Positions 20,738-29,908 of a DNA stretch of 64,000 bases are shown in pieces. Each line of letters opens with the position of its first letter. The first letter of the stretch is position 1. The notes beneath the pieces were generated by a model that saw nothing but the letters and a program-made list of their open reading frames with translations, was not told the DNA's origin and did not search any database. The DNA is taken from positions 124,001 through 188,000 of the forward strand of contig LUOO01000003.1 of NCBI GenBank assembly GCA_001626765.1. Reading direction: 5' to 3'. The stretch comes from Maritimibacter sp. REDSEA-S28_B5. GTDB taxonomy: Bacteria; Pseudomonadota; Alphaproteobacteria; Rhodobacterales; Rhodobacteraceae. The translations under genes and the position numbers were made by a program.

Positions 20738-21792
20738 CGCTTGAGATGATCAAGCACGGTCTGATGGGTTACATATCCCACGGTTTCGCCTGACGGCGCC
20801 AGCACCCCCACGCCCGCCGCTCGTTGCAGGACGCGCAGGACATTGGCCAGCGGCTGCCCCATGTTCACCTGCGCCACATTGCGCGACATGACGGCGCCGA
20901 CCGTCTCGGCCTCGCCCAGCTTCGGGAGCGCGTCGTAAAGCTGCTTGCGCGACAGGAATCCCACGATGCGCGCGCTTGCGCCGTCGACCACAGGGAACTC
21001 GGGCTGATCGTTGCGGTCAAACGCGTTGCGCGCTTGCCCGAGCGTCACATGCGGTGAGAGCGCGGTAAAGCCGGTGGCCATCACGTCGTCCACCCTTGCG
21101 GTCCGCGCCAGTGCCCGAAGCTGCACATCCTGCGCTTCGGCCCGCGCGGCCATGAAGATGAACACCGCGATGAGCGGGTAGATGAAGCTCCCGACATAAA
21201 GGCCATAGAGCGCAAAGACCACGGCGAGGCCCTGACCGATGAAGGCCGCGATGCGCGTGGCCCGGACCCGGTTGGTCATCAGCGAAAGCACCGCGCGCAG
21301 GACCCGTCCGCCGTCCATGGGAAAGGCAGGGATCATGTTGAAGGCGGCGAGGATCAGGTTCAGAAGCGCAATCTCGGCGGGAAGCTGGGCGAGCGTCATG
21401 TTGCCCGTCATCGCTGCCCCGCTGAAATTGGCGAAACCGGACATAAAGAGGAGCCCGAAGATCACCACGTTCACCGCGGGACCGGCGAGGGCCACGAGGA
21501 TTTCCTGCACCGGCTTTTCCGGGATCCGCGCCAGCCGCGCGAGGCCCCCGATGGGCAGGAGCGTGATGTCCGGTGTCGGAATGCCAAAGGCGCGGGCGGT
21601 CAGGGCGTGACCGTATTCATGGGCGATAACGCAGGCGAAGAGCGCGAGGACATAGACGGTGTTGATCAACGCCGCCTCGGGGCCCGCGTTCATCCAGGCG
21701 CTGCCTCCGATGAAGGCGACGAGCAGCAGAAAGGTGTAGTGAACGCGAAGCTCGGAGCCGAGCAGGCGACCTATGGGGAATGACCAACGCAT
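20734..21792 (-). CDS. Site-2 protease family (M50) membrane peptidase with CBS domains
   Basis: This 352-residue integral membrane metalloprotease has the zinc motif HEYGH at 58-62 in a transmembrane helix. The second conserved motif is [12 protein letters not shown]. Two CBS domains fill the C-terminal part (about 210-352), with motifs such as [11 protein letters not shown] and [12 protein letters not shown] domains usually bind adenine nucleotides, so proteolysis may respond to energy state. The substrate is unknown. This is a second M50 protein besides rseP and differs from it in having CBS instead of PDZ domains. Confidence 0.88.
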   Translation of the reverse strand: MRWSFPIGRLLGSELRVHYTFLLLVAFIGGSAWMNAGPEAALINTVYVLALFACVIAHEYGHALTARAFGIPTPDITLLPIGGLARLARIPEKPVQEILVALAGPAVNVVIFGLLFMSGFANFSGAAMTGNMTLAQLPAEIALLNLILAAFNMIPAFPMDGGRVLRAVLSLMTNRVRATRIAAFIGQGLAVVFALYGLYVGSFIYPLIAVFIFMAARAEAQDVQLRALARTARVDDVMATGFTALSPHVTLGQARNAFDRNDQPEFPVVDGASARIVGFLSRKQLYDALPKLGEAETVGAVMSRNVAQVNMGQPLANVLRVLQRAAGVGVLAPSGETVGYVTHQTVLDHLKR

Positions 21793-21828
21793 GACAGCTC
21801 AGATATGGGCGGGACGGGAGAAAGAGAA

Positions 21829-21851
21829 GGGGCGGACCAGCGGCCCGCCCC
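21829..21851 (-). terminator. Terminator after ssb
   Basis: A seven-pair perfect stem (21829-21835 with 21845-21851) is followed, on the minus strand, by TTCTCTTTCTCC. It lies 22 bases beyond the ssb stop codon. Confidence 0.75.
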
Positions 21852-21873
21852 TGTTGTCACGTCCGAGCGTTGC

Positions 21874-22337
21874 TCAGAACGGAATTTCGTCGTCGAAGCC
21901 GCCGCCCGCTGGGGCACGGTCGTTGCCGCCGCCGCTGCCGCCACGGTCGTCGTAACCGCCGCGATCGTCATAGCCACCCCGATCGTCGTAACCGCCGCCC
22001 GAGGACGATCCGCCGCCGTAGCCGCCAGCACAACCTCGGTCGAATAGCGGTCCTGACCGGACTGGTCCTGCCATTTGCGGGTCTCGAGCTGGCCCTCGAT
22101 ATAGACCTTGGACCCCTTGCGCAGATATTGCTCGGCGATCCGGCCCAGTGGTTCAGAGAAGATCGCGACCGAATGCCATTCGGTGCGTTCCTTGCGCTCG
22201 CCGGTGTTGCGGTCCTTCCAGTTTTCCGAGGTCGCGATCCGCAGGTTCACCACCTTGCCGCCGTTCTGGAAATTCCGCACCTCGGGATCGCGCCCGAGAT
22301 TCCCCACGATGATGACCTTGTTGACGGAACCAGCCAT
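21874..22337 (-). pseudogene. ssb: Single-stranded DNA-binding protein gene with internal deletion and frameshift
   Basis: The start codon at 22337 opens a normal SSB N-terminus ([20 protein letters not shown]) that stays in frame for 104 residues to EVVL at 22026. The expected next part of the OB fold, the last strands around GFxGTLTMLD, is missing. The sequence jumps straight to the Gly-rich linker, but in another frame. That frame encodes repeated GGYDDRG units and ends with the intact acidic tip DDEIPF at 21874. As written the protein would lack the end of the OB fold and the tail that recruits repair proteins. Because ssb is essential, this is probably a sequence error or there is another copy. 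Confidence 0.85.
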
Positions 22338-22603
22338 GGTGCCCCCCGAATCTGAAATTTCGATTTCCACGGTTACATCACCCGAACGTGGTGAAGGAAA
22401 GGTTAAAGTGGTTGGGTGCGCAGCGCAGCAGGCGCCGGACTGACGACAGGCGAAATGGCGCGCGCTTCTGCCTCGTTTCGTCCCGCCAGGCGTTCCCAGG
22501 CGTCGCGGCGGGTGGCGAAGCCCGATGCTTTCCTGTACCCTCCCGCCATATCTTCTGCGGGTCGATATGCACTTGGCGACCGCGAAAGACGGGAGAACGG
22601 ACG

Positions 22604-23179
22604 GTGAAGGACATCCTGGGGGGCGCTCTCGCGCTGACGTTGCTTGTGGGCACGCCTGTGTCGGCGCAGACCTTTTCGTCGTCGAGCAGCCGGGCGAATT
22701 TCGACAATGCCCTGAAAGTCCTCGATAATCGCGCGGCTTCGCAATATGCCGGGTCGGTGCGCTACCAGCCAAATCCGCCCAAGGCCGACGCGCCGATTCC
22801 GCGCTATTCGGGCAACAAGGGGCTCTATCTTGCTGCCGCCAAGGAGGTCGCGCGCAAACACGGGATTCCCGAGGACCTGTTCCTCAGGCTCGTCCAGCAG
22901 GAATCGGGCTGGAATCCGAGCGCCAAGAGCCATGCGGGGGCCTTTGGCCTTGCCCAGCTCATGCCAGACACGGCGGCGCTTCTAGGGGTCGATGCCGCCG
23001 ATCCGCACCAGAACCTCGAAGGTGGGGCGCGGTATCTCAAGCAGCAATATCAGCGGTTCAAGAGCTGGAAACTGGCGCTGGCGGCCTATAACGCCGGGCC
23101 GGAAGCGGTCGAGAAATATGACGGCGTGCCGCCCTATGACGAAACCCAGGGCTATGTGAAGGCCATCCTCGGAAGCTGA
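22604..23179 (+). CDS. Lytic transglycosylase, SLT domain
   Basis: The product has 191 residues from GTG at 22604, just after GGGAGA. A signal peptide is followed by a cut near PVSAQT. The C-terminal half is an SLT-type lysozyme-like domain: catalytic Glu100 in VQQESGWNP, then [10 protein letters not shown] and [11 protein letters not shown]. It should cleave glycan strands of peptidoglycan in the periplasm, giving anhydromuropeptides. It is divergent from ssb and convergent with the GFA-like gene. Confidence 0.9.
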   Translation: MKDILGGALALTLLVGTPVSAQTFSSSSSRANFDNALKVLDNRAASQYAGSVRYQPNPPKADAPIPRYSGNKGLYLAAAKEVARKHGIPEDLFLRLVQQESGWNPSAKSHAGAFGLAQLMPDTAALLGVDAADPHQNLEGGARYLKQQYQRFKSWKLALAAYNAGPEAVEKYDGVPPYDETQGYVKAILGS

Positions 23180-23198
23180 CCTTTCGAACCCGGCAGGG

Positions 23199-23717
23199 TC
23201 ACAGCACGCGTTTGACGAAGGTGATGGGAAAGCGTCTGAACCCCTGCAGCGCGGCGGTGCGCAGGAGGCTGGCAAAGATCCTGGGCGAATAGCGCGGCAG
23301 GTTCCGGCAATCGTCGGGCAGACGCGCCTTGCCGACCCGATCCCGCAGCATCACGCGCATCTCTATCCGGGGCCGGTTCACGGGCGCGAGCCGGTCACGG
23401 TAGAGCGTGACCCATGACCCCTTGGTGTAGTCCAGAAACATCGGCGTGCCGCAGCAAGTCGCAACCACGCGTCGGGTGTGGGTGTGTGCGTTGAGCCGGT
23501 ATTCCGCCAGTTCCTCGGCCCCCGACAGGCAGGACAGGGCCTTCTTCGGCCAGAGCACATGATCGGTGCCGCCGTCCTCGGTCATCAGGGCACGTCCGAA
23601 GCGTTTCTCGAAGTGAATCGCCGCGCACTGGCAATCCGCGCAATAACAGGTTGTCGTCAGGACCGGGTTGCCCACGAGGTCGAGAACGACCTTCCCACAT
23701 GCACAGGTGGCTTCCAC
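23199..23717 (-). CDS. GFA/CENP-V-like zinc protein (DUF6151-like)
   Basis: This 172-residue protein has cysteine pairs arranged as in the glutathione-dependent formaldehyde-activating (GFA/CENP-V) fold: CACGK near the start, CYCADCQC around 25, and TCCGTPMF near 88. These should bind zinc. The remainder is basic. The name GFA does not prove formaldehyde chemistry, and most members have no tested function. The close match to one subgroup (DUF6151) is from memory and less certain than the fold. Confidence 0.65.
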   Translation of the reverse strand: MEATCACGKVVLDLVGNPVLTTTCYCADCQCAAIHFEKRFGRALMTEDGGTDHVLWPKKALSCLSGAEELAEYRLNAHTHTRRVVATCCGTPMFLDYTKGSWVTLYRDRLAPVNRPRIEMRVMLRDRVGKARLPDDCRNLPRYSPRIFASLLRTAALQGFRRFPITFVKRVL

Positions 23718-23823
23718 CGGTTTCTCCCTCGTCTCACGGCACAGGCATCGCGCGAATTCACGAAAGCGTCAAGTGAAAGGGGGGCGGCGGTCTCGTTTCA
23801 GAGGCCGCCATGCGTGGCGTTGG

Positions 23824-24642
23824 TCAAGCGCCGCGCCGGAATTGAGACGGTGTGCGCCCGGTGTGCTGCTGGAAAGCGCGGGTGAAATAGGCGGCCGAGG
23901 CAAAGCCCAGTGACGAGGCGATGTCCTTGATCGGCATATGTGTCTCCGTCAGCAGGCGGCGCGCTTCGTAATGCACCCGGTCGGCGAGAATGGAAGACGC
24001 CGGACGACCGCAGGCCTTGTTACAGACGCGGGACAGATGCGTGGGCGTGACGCCCAGATCCTTGGCGTAATCCCGCACGGTCTTGGCCGAGTGGAAATCC
24101 TGCTCGACGAGCGCCGTATAGGCGGCGGCGAGGCGAGAGGACGCATCCGCATCCGGCTCGTCGATCTGAAGCGACCGCATCTGGCGTTCGATCCACACCG
24201 ACAAAAGCCCAGCGTGGCACAGCATAGCCCGGTCAGAGGCGAGGTTGCCGCCGTCCAACTCGGTCTGCAGGTTGTCGATCAGGCGATTGAGTTCAATGTG
24301 CTGCTCGCTGTCGGGCAGGCGCATGTGAACTACGTCCTCGGGCAGTTCGAGCTGTCTTTCCACGCCAACGGGGAAGACGACGATCATGCCCTGCACGGTC
24401 GAGTTCATCTCGAAGCCATGCATGGTGCCGGCGGGAACGAAAATGGCGTTGTGGGCGGTGTAACCTGCGGTCTTGCCGTTCATCGTGATTCGGCCTTGGC
24501 CGCGGGTGAACCAAAGCAGGACCGGCGCGCCATAGCTGCGCATCGCTTCCGTTCGCCAGCGTCCGCCGCTTGCCAACCTGGCGAGGGGAATCACGCGAAA
24601 CGGCGAAGAAAGCGCGTTGTGCTGGTCCATATTGGTCGTCAC
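23824..24642 (-). CDS. AraC family transcriptional regulator
   Basis: This 272-residue regulator has an N-terminal cupin-like sensor domain (about 15-130) with motifs such as APVLLWFTRGQG and FVPAGTMHGFE. A C-terminal double helix-turn-helix (about 170-272) includes TPTHLSRVCNKACG and IKDIASSLGFASAAYFTRAF. The ligand is unknown and no metabolic target lies next to it. The gene is transcribed away from an inverted pair of DnaA-box-like sites at 24775-24807. Confidence 0.9.
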   Translation of the reverse strand: MTTNMDQHNALSSPFRVIPLARLASGGRWRTEAMRSYGAPVLLWFTRGQGRITMNGKTAGYTAHNAIFVPAGTMHGFEMNSTVQGMIVVFPVGVERQLELPEDVVHMRLPDSEQHIELNRLIDNLQTELDGGNLASDRAMLCHAGLLSVWIERQMRSLQIDEPDADASSRLAAAYTALVEQDFHSAKTVRDYAKDLGVTPTHLSRVCNKACGRPASSILADRVHYEARRLLTETHMPIKDIASSLGFASAAYFTRAFQQHTGRTPSQFRRGA

Positions 24643-24774
24643 TCCCGTCCCTCGGAGGTCTCGGCCCGCGTTGCCCAGAGCGCCGGGTCAAGGCCTCGGC
24701 AGGGGTCAGGTCGGGGGACCTCTCATTCGTGTGAGTCTAGCGCTAGCCGATTCCCGCGAACCTGTCGCCCCCAG

Positions 24775-24807
24775 CTATCCACAGGGGGGCGGATTGCCTG
24801 TGGATAA
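24775..24807. promoter_or_regulatory. Inverted pair of DnaA-box-like sites
   Basis: The sequence TATCCACAGG at 24776-24785 and its exact inverse CCTGTGGATA at 24797-24806 are separated by 11 bases. The right copy contains a perfect minus-strand DnaA box TTATCCACA (24807-24799). The left copy, CTATCCACA (24775-24783), has one mismatch. The pair lies between miaA and the AraC-family gene. It could bind DnaA or form a ten-pair hairpin at the end of the miaA transcript. Confidence 0.5.
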
Positions 24808-24864
24808 GTTGGAGGCAATTCCGGGATGTTTCCGGGAGGCCACACAAAGACGTGAAATGAGGCG

Positions 24865-25767
24865 CTAGGGGTCGTTTGCGGGAAGCCCGAAATTGCACCA
24901 TTTCGACATTCTGGCTCGAAACCATGTCATCTGGCGCTTTGCGTATTGTCGGGTTGCGATGACGGCGTTGTCGCGGGCCGCGTCGAGCGTGATCTCCCCC
25001 TTGAGGTGAGCGACAAGCTCGCGCGCCCCGATCGCTTTGGCCGAAGGGTCCTTGGGCGACCATGTGGGCAGGTTTGCCCGCGCCTCGTCCAGCGCGCCTT
25101 GCGCCAGCATCGCGTCGAAGCGCCGTTCGATCCGCGAGAGAAGCCAGTCGCGCTCGGGCAGGAGGCAGATCGCGGTCGTTTGGTCGAGTGGCAGGAGCGG
25201 CGGCGGGGTGTCGTCCTGCCAGTCCGCGATGCCCCGGCCCGTGGTGCGCTGCACCTCCCAGGCCCGCGCGACCCGCGCCGGGTTCTGCTGGTCGATGCGC
25301 GCCAGGGTCTCGGGGTCGAGCGCGGCAAGCAGCGCGGGCAGGCCCGCCTCGGCCAAAAGCGACTCACCCTCGGACCGGAACTCGGGCGGGGTGGGCGGAA
25401 TTTCGGCCAGTCCCTCGGTCAGTGCGGTCAGGTAAAGGCCCGTGCCCCCCACGATGATAGGACGCGCGGGGCCGGTCAGGAGCGGGGCCACCTCGCGCAG
25501 CCAGTGCCCCACGGAATAGTCGGCATCGCCCGGCACATGGCCATAAAGCCGATGCGGCGCGACCTCTTCTTCGGCAAGGGACGGTCGTGCGGTCAGGATG
25601 CGCCAGTTGGCAAAGACCTGCAGCGCGTCGGCATTGATCACGACGCCGCCGCCATCCTGCGCGAGCGCGAGGGCGAGCGCCGATTTGCCGCTGGCCGTGG
25701 GTCCCGCGATCAGCACGGGGCGCTCCGGCGGTACATTCCTGAGAAGAGCGTCGAGTTCGCGTGACAC
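24865..25767 (-). CDS. miaA: tRNA dimethylallyltransferase MiaA
   Basis: This enzyme adds a dimethylallyl group to adenosine 37 of tRNAs that read codons beginning with U. I chose GTG at 25767 (300 residues) because GGAG lies five bases before it. An ATG at 25824 would add 19 residues but lacks a ribosome binding site. The P-loop GPTASGKS is at 22-29. [20 protein letters not shown] and [14 protein letters not shown] are further family motifs. The length fits the family. The gene is divergent from pyrH. Confidence 0.95.
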   Translation of the reverse strand: MSRELDALLRNVPPERPVLIAGPTASGKSALALALAQDGGGVVINADALQVFANWRILTARPSLAEEEVAPHRLYGHVPGDADYSVGHWLREVAPLLTGPARPIIVGGTGLYLTALTEGLAEIPPTPPEFRSEGESLLAEAGLPALLAALDPETLARIDQQNPARVARAWEVQRTTGRGIADWQDDTPPPLLPLDQTTAICLLPERDWLLSRIERRFDAMLAQGALDEARANLPTWSPKDPSAKAIGARELVAHLKGEITLDAARDNAVIATRQYAKRQMTWFRARMSKWCNFGLPANDP

Positions 25768-25868
25768 GCGGGCTCCATCCTTGCGCCGGTTTCGCGGATT
25801 GCGCGCCCGGTCATTTTCCGACATTACAGGCGCGATCCATACATGAGCCCCGAGGACGACGCAAAGAC

Positions 25869-26651
25869 ATGACCGAGGCCACGCCGACCCCCCCCGCCAC
25901 CACCGCTCTCGCAAGTGCCGTCGCCAAGACGAAATACAGCCGTGTGATGCTCAAGATCAGCGGCGAGGCCCTGATGGGCGATCAGGGCTACGGGCTCAAC
26001 CCGCCCACCGTCGCGCGCATCGCGCAGGAGGTGAAATCGGTGCACGATCTGGGCGTCGAGATCTGCATGGTGATCGGTGGCGGCAACATCTTTCGCGGGC
26101 TCGCGGGGTCGGCTCAGGGGATGGAGCGGACCACGGCGGATTACATGGGGATGCTCGCGACCGTGATGAACGCGCTCGCGATGCAGTCGGCGCTCGAGGG
26201 GCTGGGCGTCTTTACCCGCGTGATCAGCGCGATCCCGATGGATCAGGTCTGCGAGCCCTACATCCGCCGCCGCGCCGTGCGCCACCTCGAGAAAAAGCGC
26301 GTGGTGATCTTCGCGGCGGGCACGGGCAACCCCTATTTCACCACCGACACGGCGGCGACCCTGCGCGCCAACGAAATGGCCTGCGAGGCGATCTTCAAGG
26401 GCACCAAGGTCGACGGGGTCTATGACAAGGACCCCAAGAAATTCGACGATGCCAAACGCTACGACACGGTGAGCTACGACGAGGCGCTGGCCAAGCGTCT
26501 GGGCGTCATGGATGCCTCGGCCATCGCGCTTGCCCGCGACAACAACATGCCGATCATCGTCTTCAGCCTCGACGAGCCGGGCGGGTTCCGCACGATCCTG
26601 GCGGGAGAGGGGACCTATACCCTGGTCCACGGCGGCAAGTCGGCGGCCTGA
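25869..26651 (+). CDS. pyrH: UMP kinase PyrH
   Basis: This 260-residue hexameric kinase makes UDP from UMP in pyrimidine synthesis. It belongs to the amino-acid kinase fold, with [25 protein letters not shown] and [16 protein letters not shown]. The ATG at 25869 follows a GAGGA 12 bases upstream. A Thr/Pro/Ala-rich N-terminal extension of about 20 residues precedes the core. It opens the envelope-translation operon continuing with frr, uppS, cdsA, dxr, rseP and bamA. Confidence 0.97.
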   Translation: MTEATPTPPATTALASAVAKTKYSRVMLKISGEALMGDQGYGLNPPTVARIAQEVKSVHDLGVEICMVIGGGNIFRGLAGSAQGMERTTADYMGMLATVMNALAMQSALEGLGVFTRVISAIPMDQVCEPYIRRRAVRHLEKKRVVIFAAGTGNPYFTTDTAATLRANEMACEAIFKGTKVDGVYDKDPKKFDDAKRYDTVSYDEALAKRLGVMDASAIALARDNNMPIIVFSLDEPGGFRTILAGEGTYTLVHGGKSAA

Positions 26652-26762
26652 GGGCGCATCCGGAAGTCTATACAATCGCGGGCGGTTAGGGATATACCGA
26701 CGCAAATGCGCGGGCGGGGCAGACATGCCCCGATGGCCCGCATCGACCAGGAGATTTGAGCC

Positions 26763-27326
26763 ATGAGCGACGAAATCGAGATTGACACCGACGACCTCGA
26801 ACGGCGGATGGATGGGGCGATCGCGTCGCTCCGCACGGAATTCGGGTCCCTGCGCACGGGCCGCGCCTCGGGCTCTATCCTCGAGCCGGTCATGGTCGAG
26901 GCCTATGGCCAGCGCACGCCGATCAACCAGGTTGGCACGGTGAACGTGCCCGAGCCGCGCATGGTCACGATCAACGTCTGGGACCGGGGCATGGTCGGCG
27001 CCGTGGAAAAGGCGATCCGCGAAAGCGGGCTGGGCATCAACCCGCAGACGAACGGCACGATCATCATGCTGCCGATTCCCGAACTCAACGAAGAGCGCCG
27101 CCGCGAATTGACCAAGGTGGCCGCTCAATATGCCGAAAGCGCCCGCGTCGCGATTCGCAACGTGCGCCGCGACGGGATGGAGCAGCTCAAGAAGGCCAAG
27201 GCCGACGGCATGAGCGAGGACGATCACAAGGTCTGGTCGCAGGAGGTTCAGGACCTCACCGACAAATACATCAAGCTCGTGGATAAACAGCTCGAGACCA
27301 AGCAGGAAGAGATCATGCAGGTCTGA
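26763..27326 (+). CDS. frr: Ribosome recycling factor
   Basis: This 187-residue factor splits post-termination ribosomes together with EF-G. The three-helix-bundle tail and the beta-sandwich insert are both complete. Typical stretches include [28 protein letters not shown] and the closing [16 protein letters not shown]. It follows pyrH after 111 bases, the usual order. Confidence 0.97.
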   Translation: MSDEIEIDTDDLERRMDGAIASLRTEFGSLRTGRASGSILEPVMVEAYGQRTPINQVGTVNVPEPRMVTINVWDRGMVGAVEKAIRESGLGINPQTNGTIIMLPIPELNEERRRELTKVAAQYAESARVAIRNVRRDGMEQLKKAKADGMSEDDHKVWSQEVQDLTDKYIKLVDKQLETKQEEIMQV

Positions 27327-27359
27327 GACCTGTGGGCACCGGCCCGATCGGGTGGGCGC

Positions 27360-28106
27360 ATGGCCGGGGGACGTGACGTGAACCAGCAGAGCCAGATCGG
27401 CCCAGGCAGGGACCTGCACGTGGCCTTCATCATGGATGGCAATGGCCGCTGGGCCAAGGCGCGCCGCCGCCCGCGCCCCTTCGGCCATCAGGCCGGTGCG
27501 AAGCGGGCGCGCGAGGTGGTCGAGGCCTGTCCCGACCTGGGCGTGAAATACGTCACCCTCTATGCGTTCTCGACCGAGAACTGGAAGCGGTCGAAGCCCG
27601 AGATCATCGCGCTCATGGCCCTTTTCCGGCACTATATCCGCAAGACCATGCACGAGCTTCATGCCGAGGGCGCGCGGGTGCGGTTCATCGGGGATCGGGC
27701 ACCGCTCGACCGCAAGCTCGTCGCGCTCATCCAGGAGCTCGAGGCGCTGACGGCTAGAAACGACCGGGTGCATGTGACCGTGGCCCTGAACTACGGCGGG
27801 CGGGACGAAATCCTGCGCGCGACCCGCAAGATGGCGCAGGCGGTCATCGCGGGCCAGTTGCGACCCGAGGACATCGGGGAGGATACGATGACCCATTATC
27901 TCGACACCGCCGGGCTTCCCGACCCCGACCTCGTCGTGCGCACCTCGGGCGAGGCGCGAACCTCGAACTTCCTTACATGGCAGTCGGCCTATGCGGAATA
28001 CGAGTTCACCGACACGCTCTGGCCCGACTTCGGGCGCGCCGAATTTGCTGCCGTGCTCGACAAGTTCGGGCTGCGCGAACGGCGCTTCGGCGGGGTGACC
28101 GGATGA
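27360..28106 (+). CDS. uppS: Undecaprenyl diphosphate synthase (isoprenyl transferase)
   Basis: This 248-residue cis-prenyltransferase builds the C55 lipid carrier of peptidoglycan and lipopolysaccharide synthesis. The catalytic aspartate is Asp26 in FIMDGNGRWA. The motifs YAFSTENWKR and VRTSGEARTSNFLTWQSAY are intact; the latter differs slightly from the more common SGEQRISNFLLWQ. The stop overlaps the cdsA start (ATGA). Confidence 0.96.
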   Translation: MAGGRDVNQQSQIGPGRDLHVAFIMDGNGRWAKARRRPRPFGHQAGAKRAREVVEACPDLGVKYVTLYAFSTENWKRSKPEIIALMALFRHYIRKTMHELHAEGARVRFIGDRAPLDRKLVALIQELEALTARNDRVHVTVALNYGGRDEILRATRKMAQAVIAGQLRPEDIGEDTMTHYLDTAGLPDPDLVVRTSGEARTSNFLTWQSAYAEYEFTDTLWPDFGRAEFAAVLDKFGLRERRFGGVTG

Positions 28107-28948
28107 GCGATACGGTTTCCAGCAAATGGTCGGATCTTGGCACCCGCGTCCTGTCGGCGGGGGTGATCATTGGGCTGGCACTCGCCGCGCTCTATGGAGG
28201 GGCATTGGTGTGGTCGATCTTTGTTCTGGTCATCTATGTTCTCATGCTGCGCGAACTCGCCAAGCTCTGTGAGCCGGAGATTTCGACGGCGCGGCGATGG
28301 GGCATCGCGCTTCTTCCCGTGGTCGTGTTGATTCTCGCACTTCTGATGCAAAAGGCCGGACCGTCGCGGGCCGAGGAGATCTGGGACATTTACCGGCTGG
28401 GCATCCTGCGCGCGGCCCTCGTCGTGCTCGTCCCCATCGCGGTGGGACTGTTCGTTCTGCGCGACGGGCATCGGACGTGGCTTGCCTATGGCACGATGCT
28501 CGCGGTCGCGGCGCTGTCGCTTGACTTCGGTCACGCGGTGATCGGCCCCCGGTCGATCCTGATCCTCGTGGGGATCGTGGTGATCTCGGACGTGCTGGGG
28601 TATTTCGCCGGGCGGATGCTGGGCGGGCCCAAGTTCTGGCCGCGCGTCTCGCCCAAGAAGACCTGGTCGGGCACGGTTGCGGGCTGGATCGGGGCCGGGA
28701 TTTTCGGCGCCTTCTTCGGTCCCCTGGTCTGGCCGATGAGCGCGGGGCTGGCGGCAGGCGCGGCGGTCGTGCTGGCCTTTGCGGGCCAGATGGGGGACAT
28801 CACCGAAAGCTGGATGAAGCGGCGGGCCGGGGTCAAGGACAGCTCGACGCTGATCCCCGGCCATGGTGGCGTTCTCGACCGGCTCGACGCGTTGGTGGCG
28901 GTGGCGGCGCTGGCGGGCGTGGCCGGGTTCATCGCGGGTATCTTCTGA
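28103..28948 (+). CDS. cdsA: Phosphatidate cytidylyltransferase CdsA
   Basis: This 281-residue integral membrane enzyme activates phosphatidic acid to CDP-diacylglycerol. About seven or eight hydrophobic segments are followed by the signature region: SDVLGYFAGRMLGG, RVSPKKTWSGTVAG, and near the end GDITESWMKRRAGVKDSS with LIPGHGGVLDRLDAL. The ATG at 28103 overlaps the uppS stop by four bases. dxr follows after one base. Confidence 0.96.
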   Translation: MSDTVSSKWSDLGTRVLSAGVIIGLALAALYGGALVWSIFVLVIYVLMLRELAKLCEPEISTARRWGIALLPVVVLILALLMQKAGPSRAEEIWDIYRLGILRAALVVLVPIAVGLFVLRDGHRTWLAYGTMLAVAALSLDFGHAVIGPRSILILVGIVVISDVLGYFAGRMLGGPKFWPRVSPKKTWSGTVAGWIGAGIFGAFFGPLVWPMSAGLAAGAAVVLAFAGQMGDITESWMKRRAGVKDSSTLIPGHGGVLDRLDALVAVAALAGVAGFIAGIF

Positions 28949-28949
28949 C

Positions 28950-29888
28950 ATGACGCGCCGCATTTCGATCTTCGGGTCGACCGGCTCCATCGGCCTGTCG
29001 ACTATCGACCTGATCCGGCGCGATCCCGAGGCTTACGAGGTGGTCGCGCTGACCGGGGGCCATAACATAGCGGTCGCCATTGAGGAGGCCGCGCGCCGCC
29101 CTGCCGATTGGGTCATGTCGGCCATCGTGGGGGCGGCAGGTCTGCCGCCGGGACTGGCCGCGCTCGAAACCGGGGCGACGCTGGCACTCGCCAACAAGGA
29201 AAGCCTCGTCACCGCCGGACCACTGATCATGGAGACCGCGAGAAAGCACGGCGCGCACCTCCTGCCGGTGGACAGCGAACATTCCGCCGTGTTTCAGGCG
29301 CTCGTCGGCGAGGACCTGAGTGCCGTCGAGCGCGTCATCATCACCGCCTCTGGCGGGGCCTTTCGCGACTGGCCCATCGAAGACCTGCCGAGCGCCACGC
29401 TCGCACAGGCATCCTCGCACCCGAACTGGGACATGGGGCAGCGGATCACCATCGACTCGGCCTCCATGTTCAACAAGGCGCTGGAACTGATCGAGACGCG
29501 GCCGGACATGCGCCATGCCATCGGCTATGCGCTGCATTGGCCGGAACGCCGACGCCTGCCGGTCGAGCGGCTCGACCTTGCCCGGATCGGCAGCCTCGAG
29601 TTCCGGGCGCCGTCCGATGAGCGTTATCCGGCGCTGCGCCTTGCCCGCGCCGTGATGGAGACACGCGGCATGTCGGGCGCGATCTTCAACGCGGCAAAGG
29701 AGACGGCGCTTGACGGCTTCATCGCTGGACGGATCGGCTTCACCCGCATGGCGGGCGTGGTGGAGGAGGTGCTCACGCAGTTGTCGGGTGACGCGGGCCT
29801 CATCAATGACGCATTCACACTTGATAACGTGCGCGCCGCAGACCAGATGGCACGCGAAAGAGCAGCAGAGATCATAAGCGGGGCTTAA
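28950..29888 (+). CDS. dxr: 1-deoxy-D-xylulose 5-phosphate reductoisomerase with two internal deletions
   Basis: The frame is open for 312 residues, but the family usually has about 390. Start (GSTGSIGLSTIDLI), NADPH domain, metal-site motif PVDSEH (Asp108, Glu110) and NKALE (Glu179) match Dxr. Two conserved parts are absent. After GGHNIA (near 29070) about 40 residues are missing before RPADWVMSAIVGAAG. After LIETR (29501) about 38 are missing before PDMRHAIGYAL. The second gap removes the flexible active-site loop and the HPQS motif, so this product should be inactive in the MEP isoprenoid pathway. Both losses keep the frame. The gene is normally essential. Confidence 0.88.
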   Translation: MTRRISIFGSTGSIGLSTIDLIRRDPEAYEVVALTGGHNIAVAIEEAARRPADWVMSAIVGAAGLPPGLAALETGATLALANKESLVTAGPLIMETARKHGAHLLPVDSEHSAVFQALVGEDLSAVERVIITASGGAFRDWPIEDLPSATLAQASSHPNWDMGQRITIDSASMFNKALELIETRPDMRHAIGYALHWPERRRLPVERLDLARIGSLEFRAPSDERYPALRLARAVMETRGMSGAIFNAAKETALDGFIAGRIGFTRMAGVVEEVLTQLSGDAGLINDAFTLDNVRAADQMARERAAEIISGA

Positions 29889-29908
29889 CCGCTGGATAGG
29901 AGTGACAC

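Noticed and set aside
22335-22772. In-frame extension of ssb far upstream of 22337
   Set aside because: The extra residues match no SSB protein, and the known SSB start MAGSVNK fits the ATG at 22337.
24775-24807. Chromosome origin
   Set aside because: Only two DnaA-like sites, no AT-rich unwinding region, and no origin-type neighbours such as dnaA, hemE or parAB.
25824-27896. Long minus-strand open frame across pyrH, frr and uppS
   Set aside because: It is antisense to three well-conserved genes and has low-complexity His/Arg/Asp composition.
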